This document shows, one piece after another, positions 40,692 to 49,552 of a stretch of DNA of 64,000 bases (position 1 is its first letter; each line of letters opens with the position of its first letter). Under the pieces are notes generated by a model. It did no database searches and was not told the DNA's origin. It saw only the letters and a program-made list of their open reading frames with translations. The translations under genes were made by a program, and so were the position numbers. The stretch is from NCBI RefSeq assembly GCF_001983935.1, contig NZ_CP017641.1:1984001-2048000 (forward strand), given 5' to 3'. Origin of the DNA: Fuerstiella marisgermanici. GTDB lineage: Bacteria; Planctomycetota; Planctomycetia; Planctomycetales; Planctomycetaceae.

Positions 40692-41165
40692 CTAATTGAG
40701 CCGCTCGGAGAACTCATCCCACCCCACATGCTTGTTGGCGTCGATCATTTCCCTGAAGAACTGAATTACACTACGGCGGTCTTCAGGCTTGAGATGTCCC
40801 AGTTCTATAACCAAAGTGTCAAACGTTCCGGAAAGACGAACGCTTCCTTTTGGTTTAGGGAATTGACGCCACTTCACTTCGAGAACATCACAAAGTGGCA
40901 ACTTGCATCGTCGAAAAATACCGTGTTGACAGATTGCGGAATCTCCAAGATGAAGCCGATACCTTGCGTGAAAAATGAGGAGCCAAACACTCAAAAGAGT
41001 CCAGAAGCCCCAAAAGATTGCGAAGAACACAGCCGCCAACGTGGGTTCACTTCTGAATCCGAAGTATGCAAAGATTGTAGACGCGATGCCCACGGCGACG
41101 AAAAATACCAAACACCGGCGCGCAGTGTTTCGCATTTCTTCCTTCACTCGATATGTCGTATCCAT
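40692..41165 (-). CDS. Hypothetical membrane protein
   Basis: Two close transmembrane helices (CLVFFVAVGIASTIFAYFGF and LAAVFFAIFWGFWTLLSVWLLIF) are followed by a ~90-residue domain (HARYRLHLGDSAICQHGIFRR ... DVLEVKWRQF) that resembles a bacterial PH-like domain. ATG 41165 is chosen (frame open to 41192). Its stop lies only 16 bases from the 3' end of the intron A fragment. Confidence 0.6.
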   Translation of the reverse strand: MDTTYRVKEEMRNTARRCLVFFVAVGIASTIFAYFGFRSEPTLAAVFFAIFWGFWTLLSVWLLIFHARYRLHLGDSAICQHGIFRRCKLPLCDVLEVKWRQFPKPKGSVRLSGTFDTLVIELGHLKPEDRRSVIQFFREMIDANKHVGWDEFSERLN

Positions 41166-41407
41166 TGAGCAGTTTGCATTAGAGGCGAACAATCTAGTTA
41201 TTGGGTTAGCTCACCGGGATATCGTTCATATTGACGGGATTATTCCGGTGACGGTTGAATTTTATTCAGGTGGAGAGTTTGCTGCAAGGGTTCGCCTGCC
41301 TTCCCTGGCATAAGATGCAGAATGCCATTTAAGGGGCCGATGTCACATCGCGTGCGGGGGGTGACAAGTGAGTTCAGCATTCTTCCGGCAAATATTAGGC
41401 GATGCGT

Positions 41408-41561
41408 GGGGTGGCCCGACCGATTTGTTCGGTTGGGTCGCGCAGCGACAGGATGCCTGCTTGTCGGCTTCCGTCGAACATGGAGTTCCATACTGATTGG
41501 ACGCCGGATGATGAGACATCTTGTGCCTGCGGCACCCAGCCGATCGGCCGGGCCACCCTGC
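41408..41561. repeat. TIR-bounded ~155-bp repeat, copy 2
   Basis: Same family as 33164-33318: the ends GGGGTGGCCCGACC and CGGGCCACCCTGC, the internal GTTGGGTCGCGCAGCGACAG and TTGGACGCCGGATGATG segments match. It lies immediately upstream of an orphan group II domain V. Confidence 0.75.
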
Positions 41562-41564
41562 GAT

Positions 41565-41637
41565 GAACCGCCTGGTGCCGACCCGCATGCCAAGTGGTGT
41601 GGGAGGGGCCCGGTCAAAGCCGGCCCCCGATCCCGAT
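41565..41637 (+). ncRNA. Orphan group II intron domain V-VI
   Basis: GAACCGCCTGGTGC then CGACCCGCATGCCAAG then GTGGTGTGGG match the intact domain V of intron A with few changes. A domain VI hairpin (GGGGCCCGG-TCAA-CCGGCCCCC) and the end TCCCGAT follow, with a T-run after it. No ORF or 5' end is present. It shows the uninterrupted form of the sequence that intron B splits elsewhere. Confidence 0.82.
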
Positions 41638-41651
41638 TTTTGTTGGCCAGC

Positions 41652-42539
41652 CTATGGCGAGTAGGCGATCCAATACAGATTTGAAGGGTTACCCTTTTCG
41701 TAGGCAATTGCGAGCACGCCTGCGCCTGGGAACATTGCGTCGCCAACTTCAGTGTTGGGGTCACGAACTCGTGATTTTAGCCAAGCATCAGGCTCCTCTG
41801 CCTGAATGTCCGGGCTTACGTATCCGATTGAGCATAAAAATACGGGCTCTGGAATTGCTGAAGTAAGTTCAGTCCAGTTGGCACGAAAGAATGGGGAATG
41901 CCCACCAATTTTCATGCCATGAACGGTAAATGCCTGGGCATGCTCAGACCACTCGGTCTTGTAGTCTGTCTGCAAGACTGGCCGCGAGTAGAAAGGGCCC
42001 GGCGCCGCGTACCACTCGTTTGGCGGCGGAAGGTCGGTGCGCGACAACAAGTCAGTACAGCTTGAATCATGCCACGTTAAGGTTGCGGCCGCCCCGTGAG
42101 CGGCGCCGTTGAACCGGCCGTCACCATCCCAGTCATAATCAAAATGGACGGTGAGAACGTCGCCGGGAAGCGGCTCTGGCCACCGTACGCTGCGAAAATC
42201 GAATTGCCCGATGAACTGTTTTGCTGCCCCATTTTGAGCGGTTGGCCACTGTTGACTCGACGGCCAGAACGGGAGGCCCCCAAGTCGGGTCGCTGCTCGG
42301 TCTCCATCCTCGCCAACGCCGAACACGAAGCAGAGAGTTGGTCGTGGTTGACATTGAGTTAGTTGCGGGGCGTATTCTTCGAGTTGGCGGGACCGAGCTA
42401 GAATATCTCCGGGGCCCATCACGTGTTGGTAAGTGGGCCAATTAGTGCTGAGGGAATAAGAGGCGAGATCATCCCGTGACAGAACGGTCAGCTCGTCAGT
42501 GGGTGAAATGTCGCCGATGTGCAACGTGTCTTGCGTCAT
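41652..42539 (-). CDS. DUF1963 (YwqG-like) protein
   Basis: Cytoplasmic protein of unknown function, 295 residues. The family pattern RLGGLPFWPSSQQWP followed by KQFIGQFDF is present near residues 85-115, with a second LTVHFDYDWDGDG segment. The C-terminus ends with GDAMFPGAGVLAIAYEKGN. Members are often found next to polymorphic toxin or immunity genes (general knowledge); here the neighbours are intron remnants and small membrane proteins. Confidence 0.8.
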   Translation of the reverse strand: MTQDTLHIGDISPTDELTVLSRDDLASYSLSTNWPTYQHVMGPGDILARSRQLEEYAPQLTQCQPRPTLCFVFGVGEDGDRAATRLGGLPFWPSSQQWPTAQNGAAKQFIGQFDFRSVRWPEPLPGDVLTVHFDYDWDGDGRFNGAAHGAAATLTWHDSSCTDLLSRTDLPPPNEWYAAPGPFYSRPVLQTDYKTEWSEHAQAFTVHGMKIGGHSPFFRANWTELTSAIPEPVFLCSIGYVSPDIQAEEPDAWLKSRVRDPNTEVGDAMFPGAGVLAIAYEKGNPSNLYWIAYSP

Positions 42540-43212
42540 GTGCAGTATTGCTGGCTAACAATGTAACTAACCGAATATTTCACGGGGTATCCGCTCATAT
42601 CGCGTCCTTATCCCCAGCTATGGTAACTTTATCAATAGCTAAGATTCGCCGCAAGAATGCAGATTTAACTTGTGATAAAAAACACCTTGTCGGCGAAAGC
42701 CCGCGGCACCGTGACGCGGTGCTGCGAGATGACGTGTTATTGCGCTCGAGGTCTCATGCGGTTGCTGCGAGGCGGGCACGTTAAGGCGAGGGATGGTTTC
42801 GTAGAGATTTACCGAAACTTCAGTGTGGTGATCTTTCCGCAGTGGGCAAGCTTTGCAGATTACGTTCTCTCTGTCGGTCCGGAAGACTGGGCGTGCGAAG
42901 AATTCGTTCTCGGAATCGTTCCGCAGTGCTCGATGTGGGAAAATTAGTGGGGCGGAACTGTTCCGAGCCACTAATGATTCGTTCCGAGCCACAAATGGAT
43001 TCTTCCGACACACTCGACATGACGATTTTGTCACCGTAAATGCGGCGGACAATTCGTACAGCCGGTTCAGGCTGATCGATCCAGCCTTCGAAACGCTGCG
43101 GGGCGGCAGATTTTGCCGGAGTGGTTAATGGCTTCGTCCAGTAGGGGACGATTTTAGGCAGGTACCCAAATCTATCTGCCGCAATACTACTCCAGTTCAG
43201 GAAGCCTTCGCC
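42540..43212. other. Intergenic region
   Basis: 673 bases with no convincing gene. It includes a short tandem-like duplication GTTCCGAGCCACTAATG / GTTCCGAGCCACAAATG near 42959-42998. A minus-strand frame (42639-43052) is rejected as random. Confidence 0.45.
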
Positions 43213-43896
43213 ATGGCCGCGACTCGCACGAAAACATCTTTCATTCCTCAGGCGGAAGGTAACTTCGATGCCTTTGCTCGCCAGTTCGTCAACCAGGTGG
43301 CGTCCGATCCCGCAGAATATGAAATGTCTGCTGAGCGTGTGAAAGCACTTCAAACTCAATTGGCGGAATGGGACAAGAAATACGCCGCTGCCGTGAAGGC
43401 TCGCGACGCTGCCAAAGCCGCCACCGAAAGCAAAGACGAAGCTCGTCAGCAACTGGAAGAAACAGTTCGATCCGTTGCCAAGCTGATTCAGGCCAACGAC
43501 GAAATCTCCAACGCCGCTCGCGATGCCGCAGGTTTGCCGGTTCATAAAACGACACGAACCCCCGTTCCGGTCCCTCACACATTTCCGACAGGCACTGTCA
43601 TTGGAACCGATCGTCTGGAACTCACGCTCATGTATTCCGACGTTGCCACGCCAACTCGGAAAGCCAAACCCTACGGCGTTCGAGGCTGTGAAGTCTACGT
43701 CGCTGTCGCCGACACGCCACCGACAGATCCGGAAGACTACCGCTTCGTCGCGTTCAGCACGCGCACGCCGGAACTGATCAGGTTCAAAAGCGACGACGGA
43801 GGCAACACCGCCAACATTTTGCTCCGCTGGGTGAACACCAAGGGCGAAACAGGTCCCTGGAGCCAGGTCATCAGCGCCACGGTTCCGGCCGTCTGA
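43213..43896 (+). CDS. Hypothetical protein, 227 aa
   Basis: The first ~110 residues are helical with a coiled-coil stretch (ALQTQLAEWDKKYAAAVKARDAAKAATESK). The C-terminal half is beta-rich (GVRGCEVYVAVADTPPTDPEDYRFVAFSTRTPE ... GNTANILLRWVNTKGETGPWS) and reads like a fibronectin-type fold. No signal peptide. No exact family was recognised, although similar proteins occur widely in Planctomycetes. Confidence 0.7.
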   Translation: MAATRTKTSFIPQAEGNFDAFARQFVNQVASDPAEYEMSAERVKALQTQLAEWDKKYAAAVKARDAAKAATESKDEARQQLEETVRSVAKLIQANDEISNAARDAAGLPVHKTTRTPVPVPHTFPTGTVIGTDRLELTLMYSDVATPTRKAKPYGVRGCEVYVAVADTPPTDPEDYRFVAFSTRTPELIRFKSDDGGNTANILLRWVNTKGETGPWSQVISATVPAV

Positions 43897-43951
43897 GGCC
43901 GAGACGCCTCGGCGGGCGATGGCGTGGGATGTGGGTTGAGCTGGCAAGGAA

Positions 43952-44051
43952 GTAGGCCGGATCAAGGAGCAACGCGACGCTGCTCCGGCGTTGCGTTTCG
44001 CGACGCATCACACAAACGCGCCGGAACAGCGCTTCGCTTGGTCCGGCCTAC
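43952..44051. repeat. REP-like palindrome, second member
   Basis: Outer arms GTAGGCCGGA and TCCGGCCTAC, with internal ACGCGACGCTGCTCCGGCG / CGCCGGAACAGCGCTTCGCT. Same family as 7930-8006. It sits between convergent genes. Confidence 0.75.
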
Positions 44052-44161
44052 GGCACGAACCACGACAAAGTGTGGCAAGCTCAGATGGCAACGTGGCCGG
44101 GGTTTCCTTCGCTTCGCTCAGTCCAACCCCGGCCACTCCTGAAAAGGAACGGTTTGCGATT

Positions 44162-47100
44162 CTATTCCTGTCGCAGCACCTTCACCGCGTTCAATAATGG
44201 TTGACCATTCGCGGCGACCAGCGTGATTGTCAGGTTGTCTTTGACAGCTACATCTTTGACCTCCGACATCGTGCCCGCGGATTCACCTTCGCCGGCGGCT
44301 GGCAGAGTGACATCCTTCAGCACTGTTTCGCCGTTGAATTGGACGTCGAAGGTCGCGCCGGGATCTTTGCTGCGGACGTTGGCGAAGTGGAGTTGCACTT
44401 TGAACTTGGCTGGTTTGTCGTCTTTGCCGAGCAGTGGCAGAGTGAGCTTTTCCAGGCCCTGAGCCCATGACGTGTACAACCATTCTGGCTGTTCGCTATT
44501 GACGGTGAGTGCGTTTTCATTGACCGCTTCGTAGCCGCCTCCGCTGCCGAATTTCGGTTGCAGATCCAGCTTTACATCCAGTGACGTTTCCTGATACGCC
44601 TTGTAACGAGGGTACGACAGCCATACCGTGCCGTGAGCGTCTTTGCGGTCGCCGGGTGCTCCCAGGTTTAACGCCAGATGGCGGACGGGCGTCTTCGTTC
44701 CGACGGAACTGTAAATGGCCCACGGTGTCCGAGCTTCACGGGGTTCCATCACAATGGTTGACGCGATGGAAAACAGACAGACGCAACCAGCGCTGGCTTC
44801 GGGAATCATCACAAGGCCGTTGGCCGGAATCGCATTGATCCAGCAGCCGAGTCGATGACCGGCGAAGTGGCGGATGCCTGCGTCCTGTTCCAGATCCATA
44901 AAGCCGGTGGCCCCTGAACGGAACATAATCATGCCGCTGTCGGCACCTGTGAGCATGCCGCAGTGATGTCCGGTTCGCATCATGGACCATGGGACATCTT
45001 CGCCGGTGATGGGATGCTGTCGCATCTGCTGTTCGCCGCTGTGCAGGTCATAAATCCACGGTTCGGCGAGGACTCGATTGCCCACGATGATGGGACGGTG
45101 CCGGTAATTCGCATCTTTGGCCCACAGCTTGTACCCGTCTGCGGCCGAAAGAGCGACAAGTCGGCGGCGTGAAAATTCGCCCGCGACAAACTGCCTCCAA
45201 TAGTGGCCGTTAGCGTTGGCACCGCCAAGAATCAGCGTGTCGTTCTGGTACATCAGCGTCAGCATGCCGCCGCCGATTCCGATTTCGCTGCAATCGGTCA
45301 CATCAACGGGTTTCGCCCACACCTTTTCGCCGGTCCGCGAATCGAGTGCGACGGCTCGCCGCAGGTCAATCTTCTTCATGCGGTCTTCGGCGATCTCACG
45401 AGCTTTCCCTGTCAGATTCTGCAGTTCACTTTTGTCCTGCCGCAGAATTTCGGCTCGTTGATCACTGGTGATCGTGCTGTCGATAAAGAAGACTTTGTCA
45501 GGGCCGATGGCAATGGTGCGGTGTGAAATACTCTGGCCCTGATAGTCCCACAGGTGCTTACCCGTGGTCAGATCGATGGCGAAAATGCCGTCAGTCGCGT
45601 CCTTTGTCTTGCGGCCTCGACGGCGTTCGATGGCGTCGATCGATTCCATCACTGTGGCGGTACCGAACAGCAGATTGTCCTTCACGGCGATGTAGCCCCA
45701 CTGATGCTTGCCGTTGGCTCGCGATTCCGGCAGGTCGTGAACTCGCAATGTTTCGCCTGTAGCGGCGTCGAGTTCAAAACATTTCGGACCAATGAAGTGG
45801 AACAATCGGTCTTCGGTCGCCGCCAGGTTTCCGGGACTCACCCCTTTGTACACGCCCAGCCGAATGCCTTTAGGATTGTCGTAGTTCCAAAGAAACAAAC
45901 CGTTGTACGCGTCGTAGGCTCGAATTGTGGTCTGGCCCTGAACGATCAAACGTCCGCCGACCGCCAGTGGCCCGACGGCTCCATCGTGCCGATTGACCAT
46001 TTCACCGATGCCGGGGTCACCATACCACAACACGCCCAGTCCGCCGGTGACTCGCTTTTCGTCGCTGACAGCCGTGTTGGCGGCGTTGCCGTATTGGTGT
46101 GACCACGATCCTGCGCCCGGCAGGATGGCTCGCGTCAACGTTGCGAATCCACCTTCTGTTTTCGTCGCAGAATTCGCGACTGTTTTCGCTGCTTCGTCGT
46201 CGGCCTCAGCATCTGCGGCCACAGAATCCTTATCCTTCGCGAACTCCGCTTCGACAGTTTTCAAAGCGGCCGCTGCCGTTGCTGAGTCGCCGTCGGGTTG
46301 GCCGAGACACATCACGCCGCCGGCCGGTTTCAGGTGACGGGCAATCAGTGTCGGATCCGTTTTCAATTTGCCGGTCTTCACAAACTCGTCACTGACAATC
46401 AGGTTTGCGAAGTAGTTGGAATAGGGAATGTCGGCCACGTCGAAGTTATGCACGGTCACACGACTGCCATACACGCCAGCATCCGCCAAACGTTTGCGAG
46501 CCGTCGCGGCCTTTTTGGCGTCTGGTTCGATCATGTAAACTTCGAGATCACTTTGGCTGGCGATTTCGTAGGCCAGTTCGCCTTCGTTGCCGTCAATGAC
46601 AAGACAGAAGCCGCGGCGGATTCCCGTTTGTTTCAGTATCTGTTCGGCGGCCGTGTGGTATTCGCTCGCTACCGCGAACGCGGCCAGCGACGTATCCGGT
46701 TCGGAAATTTCATCGCCGCCGAAAACATGAATGCTGCCGCTGTCTGTGCTGACGATCAATCGTTCGTCCGCCACAGCCAGACCTCGCGCCTTGCCGTTCA
46801 CTTTGGCCGTCCAAACGATTTCGCCGTCGGCGGCAGAATAGGCGGTGACCTTATTTGTGCCGCCCACGAACACAGCTTCAGGAGTCGCCAGCAGCGCCGC
46901 GTCGGCCACGGTTTCTTTTTGCCAGGCAACACCGACATCGGCGATCTCTTTGATTGCATCGTTGGCATCGCTGATCTGCTTGCGGATGTCGGCCACTTTC
47001 TTCTTGTCTTTTTGACCGCGCAGACTGCGAGAAAGTCCGTAGAGTTTCATTTCCAGGTCGTGACGAATTCGACTGTTGACGGCGTATTCTCCGCGATTGA

Positions 47101-48118
47101 GTTTCGCGACAACGGTCCCCGTGGCCACGTATGCAGCGTCGTCCAAAACGACCATCTGCCGACCGGCAAACCAGCCGTAACCTGCATCGCCGTTTTTCTG
47201 ATTCATCGCCAGCAGGTGGTGAGGACCACCGGAATAGATTTGCCCGTCCGCCAGCAGCGCCTTGGTGCCGCCGATGATTCCGCCGGCCGTCGTGCGCCAA
47301 CTATGAGTTCGCTTGTGGACCAGCTTGCCGGTCTTTCGATCAAACGCAGCGGGCAAGGTTCGCCCTGAAGGCACAATCAACAGATCTTTGCTGGCCAGCA
47401 GGTAACCTTGCGGCGACAGATCGTTGCGGCCGGCGTCTTCAGAGCTGAGGTTATCCTGTTTCCAGATCACTGATCCGTCGTTTGCATCAACGGCATACAG
47501 ATAGACGTATTCATGAGGGAAGATGCCGGCTCCGAAGAACGCGACTCCGTCATCCACCAGCACGCCGGTACGCACAGGCCAGCGAGAAATCATTTCGCCG
47601 CGAGCCAGCAACCAGTCGTCTTCTGCACCGGCCCGAAACTGCCACAGTTGTTTTCCGGTGGCGGCGTCGACGCAATACACTCGCCCATCGTCAGAACCGA
47701 AGTACACTTTCCCGTTGGCGACCGATGGAGCCAATCGCACGGGAGCTCCGGTGAAGAACGTCCACTCTGTTTTTCCGGTTTTCAAATCCATGCAGTGCAG
47801 TTGGTCATCAGCCGTGGATCCAAAGTACAGCTTGCCATCGACGGCGACCGGATGGAACACGTCGTCGAACTTCACACGATGGCCCAGCACTTTTCCTTCG
47901 TAGACTTTGCCTTCGCCGCTTGACCAGGCCATTTCCGGCGGTGCCGGAGACGTATACGTCCATGAAGCGTTTAGCGGAAGGGGCAGTGATTCGTGGCTGC
48001 CGCCGGCACGAGCATTGTCGCCGCGATAAGTCGGCCAGTCGTCGGCGGAAGCTGTGTTCACAGAACAGACCAGCAGGCCAATGCCACTGACCACACGAAG
48101 AAGGAAGGAGGGATTCAT
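44162..48118 (-). CDS. Exported PQQ-propeller protein with methyltransferase-like insert and malectin-like end
   Basis: 1318-residue exported protein. After the signal peptide (FLLRVVSGIGLLVCSVNTASA) come PQQ-type beta-propeller repeats (TYRGDNARAG, CMDLKTGKTEWTF, CVDAATGKQLWQF). Around residues 480-640 is a Rossmann-like methyltransferase-type segment (GFCLVIDGNEGELAYEIA, LEVYMIEPD, VTVHNFDVADIPY), whose Gly-rich motif is degenerate. More PQQ repeats follow (FELDAATGETLRVH, DLTTGKHLWDYQG), then a malectin-like domain (about 1150-1318, FKVQLHFANV, FDVQFNGETVL). ATG 48118 is chosen for AAGGAAA before it. Function is not known. Confidence 0.85.
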   Translation of the reverse strand: MNPSFLLRVVSGIGLLVCSVNTASADDWPTYRGDNARAGGSHESLPLPLNASWTYTSPAPPEMAWSSGEGKVYEGKVLGHRVKFDDVFHPVAVDGKLYFGSTADDQLHCMDLKTGKTEWTFFTGAPVRLAPSVANGKVYFGSDDGRVYCVDAATGKQLWQFRAGAEDDWLLARGEMISRWPVRTGVLVDDGVAFFGAGIFPHEYVYLYAVDANDGSVIWKQDNLSSEDAGRNDLSPQGYLLASKDLLIVPSGRTLPAAFDRKTGKLVHKRTHSWRTTAGGIIGGTKALLADGQIYSGGPHHLLAMNQKNGDAGYGWFAGRQMVVLDDAAYVATGTVVAKLNRGEYAVNSRIRHDLEMKLYGLSRSLRGQKDKKKVADIRKQISDANDAIKEIADVGVAWQKETVADAALLATPEAVFVGGTNKVTAYSAADGEIVWTAKVNGKARGLAVADERLIVSTDSGSIHVFGGDEISEPDTSLAAFAVASEYHTAAEQILKQTGIRRGFCLVIDGNEGELAYEIASQSDLEVYMIEPDAKKAATARKRLADAGVYGSRVTVHNFDVADIPYSNYFANLIVSDEFVKTGKLKTDPTLIARHLKPAGGVMCLGQPDGDSATAAAALKTVEAEFAKDKDSVAADAEADDEAAKTVANSATKTEGGFATLTRAILPGAGSWSHQYGNAANTAVSDEKRVTGGLGVLWYGDPGIGEMVNRHDGAVGPLAVGGRLIVQGQTTIRAYDAYNGLFLWNYDNPKGIRLGVYKGVSPGNLAATEDRLFHFIGPKCFELDAATGETLRVHDLPESRANGKHQWGYIAVKDNLLFGTATVMESIDAIERRRGRKTKDATDGIFAIDLTTGKHLWDYQGQSISHRTIAIGPDKVFFIDSTITSDQRAEILRQDKSELQNLTGKAREIAEDRMKKIDLRRAVALDSRTGEKVWAKPVDVTDCSEIGIGGGMLTLMYQNDTLILGGANANGHYWRQFVAGEFSRRRLVALSAADGYKLWAKDANYRHRPIIVGNRVLAEPWIYDLHSGEQQMRQHPITGEDVPWSMMRTGHHCGMLTGADSGMIMFRSGATGFMDLEQDAGIRHFAGHRLGCWINAIPANGLVMIPEASAGCVCLFSIASTIVMEPREARTPWAIYSSVGTKTPVRHLALNLGAPGDRKDAHGTVWLSYPRYKAYQETSLDVKLDLQPKFGSGGGYEAVNENALTVNSEQPEWLYTSWAQGLEKLTLPLLGKDDKPAKFKVQLHFANVRSKDPGATFDVQFNGETVLKDVTLPAAGEGESAGTMSEVKDVAVKDNLTITLVAANGQPLLNAVKVLRQE

Positions 48119-48307
48119 GGAGTTTCCTTTTGGCGGGGACGAACGAGCCGAGAACTTTAGTCTTCTGGTTGCGAGGCTGGTTGGTTGCGTTTCCTGCATT
48201 CACCACAACACGCGTTACCCAGTTGAATGCACGGCTACGGCTCCGTACACTCTAACAAGCGATCATGCGTCCTCCCACCCACCTGCGCCCACCAAATCGG
48301 ACACGCC

Positions 48308-49549
48308 ATGTCACTTCGAAAATTTTCTACAGCGACGCTCATTGTGCTCGCATCGGCATCGCTGGCTGTCGCGTGCTCAGTCCCCGTGTTCCGCTACGCA
48401 CTGGAACACTGGCAGCCAGACAAGTACACGGCGTACGTCTTTCACACCGGGCCGCTCACAGAAGCACAGCAAGCTGTCGCTTCATCGCTGCAACCGAAAT
48501 CGAAAGACGGCACCGCAGCGGCCAACATGGTTGTGAAAACAATCGACCTGGACGGCGACGTCGAGCCAAACATCAAGGCTATCCGTGACGCTCATCCTTC
48601 GGATCAAACACCGTGGGTTGTGGTGCAGTCGCCGCCAAAGTGGGGACCGCCGCAAACGATCTGGCAGGGCGAACTGAACAGAGACAACGTTGCGACCGTC
48701 TTGAATTCGCCCGCCCGTTCAACTGTTTGCCAACGACTGATCGACGGCCAGTCTGTGGTGTGGGTCTTTTTGGACAGCGGTCAGACAGAAGAAGACGACG
48801 CCGCGTTCACGGTGTTGACGGATGAGCTAAAGTCGCTTGAAGACGAACTGAAGCTGCCTGAGATTGAAGAAGGAGATTTGAAGGATCTGGCTGTCGCCGC
48901 TGATTCGCTGAAGATCGCGTTCTCGGCCGTCCGCATCGATCGGGATGATAAGGCCGAACAGGCGTTCATCGAAATGCTGCTGCGGATCGAACCCGACCTC
49001 AAAGATCCGGACATCATCAACCAGCCCATGGCGATCCCAATCTTCGGACGTGGTCGAGCTCTCTACGCATTGATCGGCAAAGGAATCGCTCCGGACGTGA
49101 TTAAAGAAGCGTCGCAGTTTCTGACCGGTGCGTGTCAGTGCACGGTAAAGGCTCAAAACCCAGGCGTCGACCTGGTCATGAACGTCAACTGGGACAACGT
49201 CATCGTGACAACGGAGCCACTCGACGAAGGTCTGCCGCCACTAGCTGGCTTCTCAGGGTTCGGCGTTCCAGAAGATTCTGAAGTGGAAGCCATGGACGCT
49301 GCCGAAGAACCGGAGCCAGTGCTGACCACGGTTGCGGATGCGGGTGCCGTAAGCGACACGGTGGAAGCGTCAGGAGACAGCGTGGCATCGGATGTAGATT
49401 CTGCGGCATCCATTAACGCCATCACATCAGACGCCACTGAAGAGAACGATGCGATTTCGAGCGCCTTCGGACCGAACGTGATGATGGTGATTCTGTTTCT
49501 GGTGGTCGCCACGGTCGTCGCGACGATGGTCTTCCGGCCAAAGGTGTAA
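48308..49549 (+). CDS. Hypothetical exported/membrane protein, possible lipoprotein
   Basis: The N-terminal segment (LIVLASASLAVACSVPVF) suggests a lipoprotein or signal peptide. A ~330-residue extracytoplasmic domain follows (PWVVVQSPPKWGP, SVVWVFLDSG), then an acidic Ala/Ser/Asp-rich linker, then a C-terminal transmembrane helix (VMMVILFLVVATVVATMVF). No family was recognised. ATG 48308 starts the signal. The next gene begins three bases after the stop, so it is likely the first gene of a four-gene operon with DUF1501 and an ABC transporter. Confidence 0.68.
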   Translation: MSLRKFSTATLIVLASASLAVACSVPVFRYALEHWQPDKYTAYVFHTGPLTEAQQAVASSLQPKSKDGTAAANMVVKTIDLDGDVEPNIKAIRDAHPSDQTPWVVVQSPPKWGPPQTIWQGELNRDNVATVLNSPARSTVCQRLIDGQSVVWVFLDSGQTEEDDAAFTVLTDELKSLEDELKLPEIEEGDLKDLAVAADSLKIAFSAVRIDRDDKAEQAFIEMLLRIEPDLKDPDIINQPMAIPIFGRGRALYALIGKGIAPDVIKEASQFLTGACQCTVKAQNPGVDLVMNVNWDNVIVTTEPLDEGLPPLAGFSGFGVPEDSEVEAMDAAEEPEPVLTTVADAGAVSDTVEASGDSVASDVDSAASINAITSDATEENDAISSAFGPNVMMVILFLVVATVVATMVFRPKV

Positions 49550-49552
49550 TTC

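Noticed and set aside
42820-43965. 381-codon minus-strand frame
   Set aside because: It is antisense to the 43213-43896 gene and reads as a shadow of it, with low-complexity composition.
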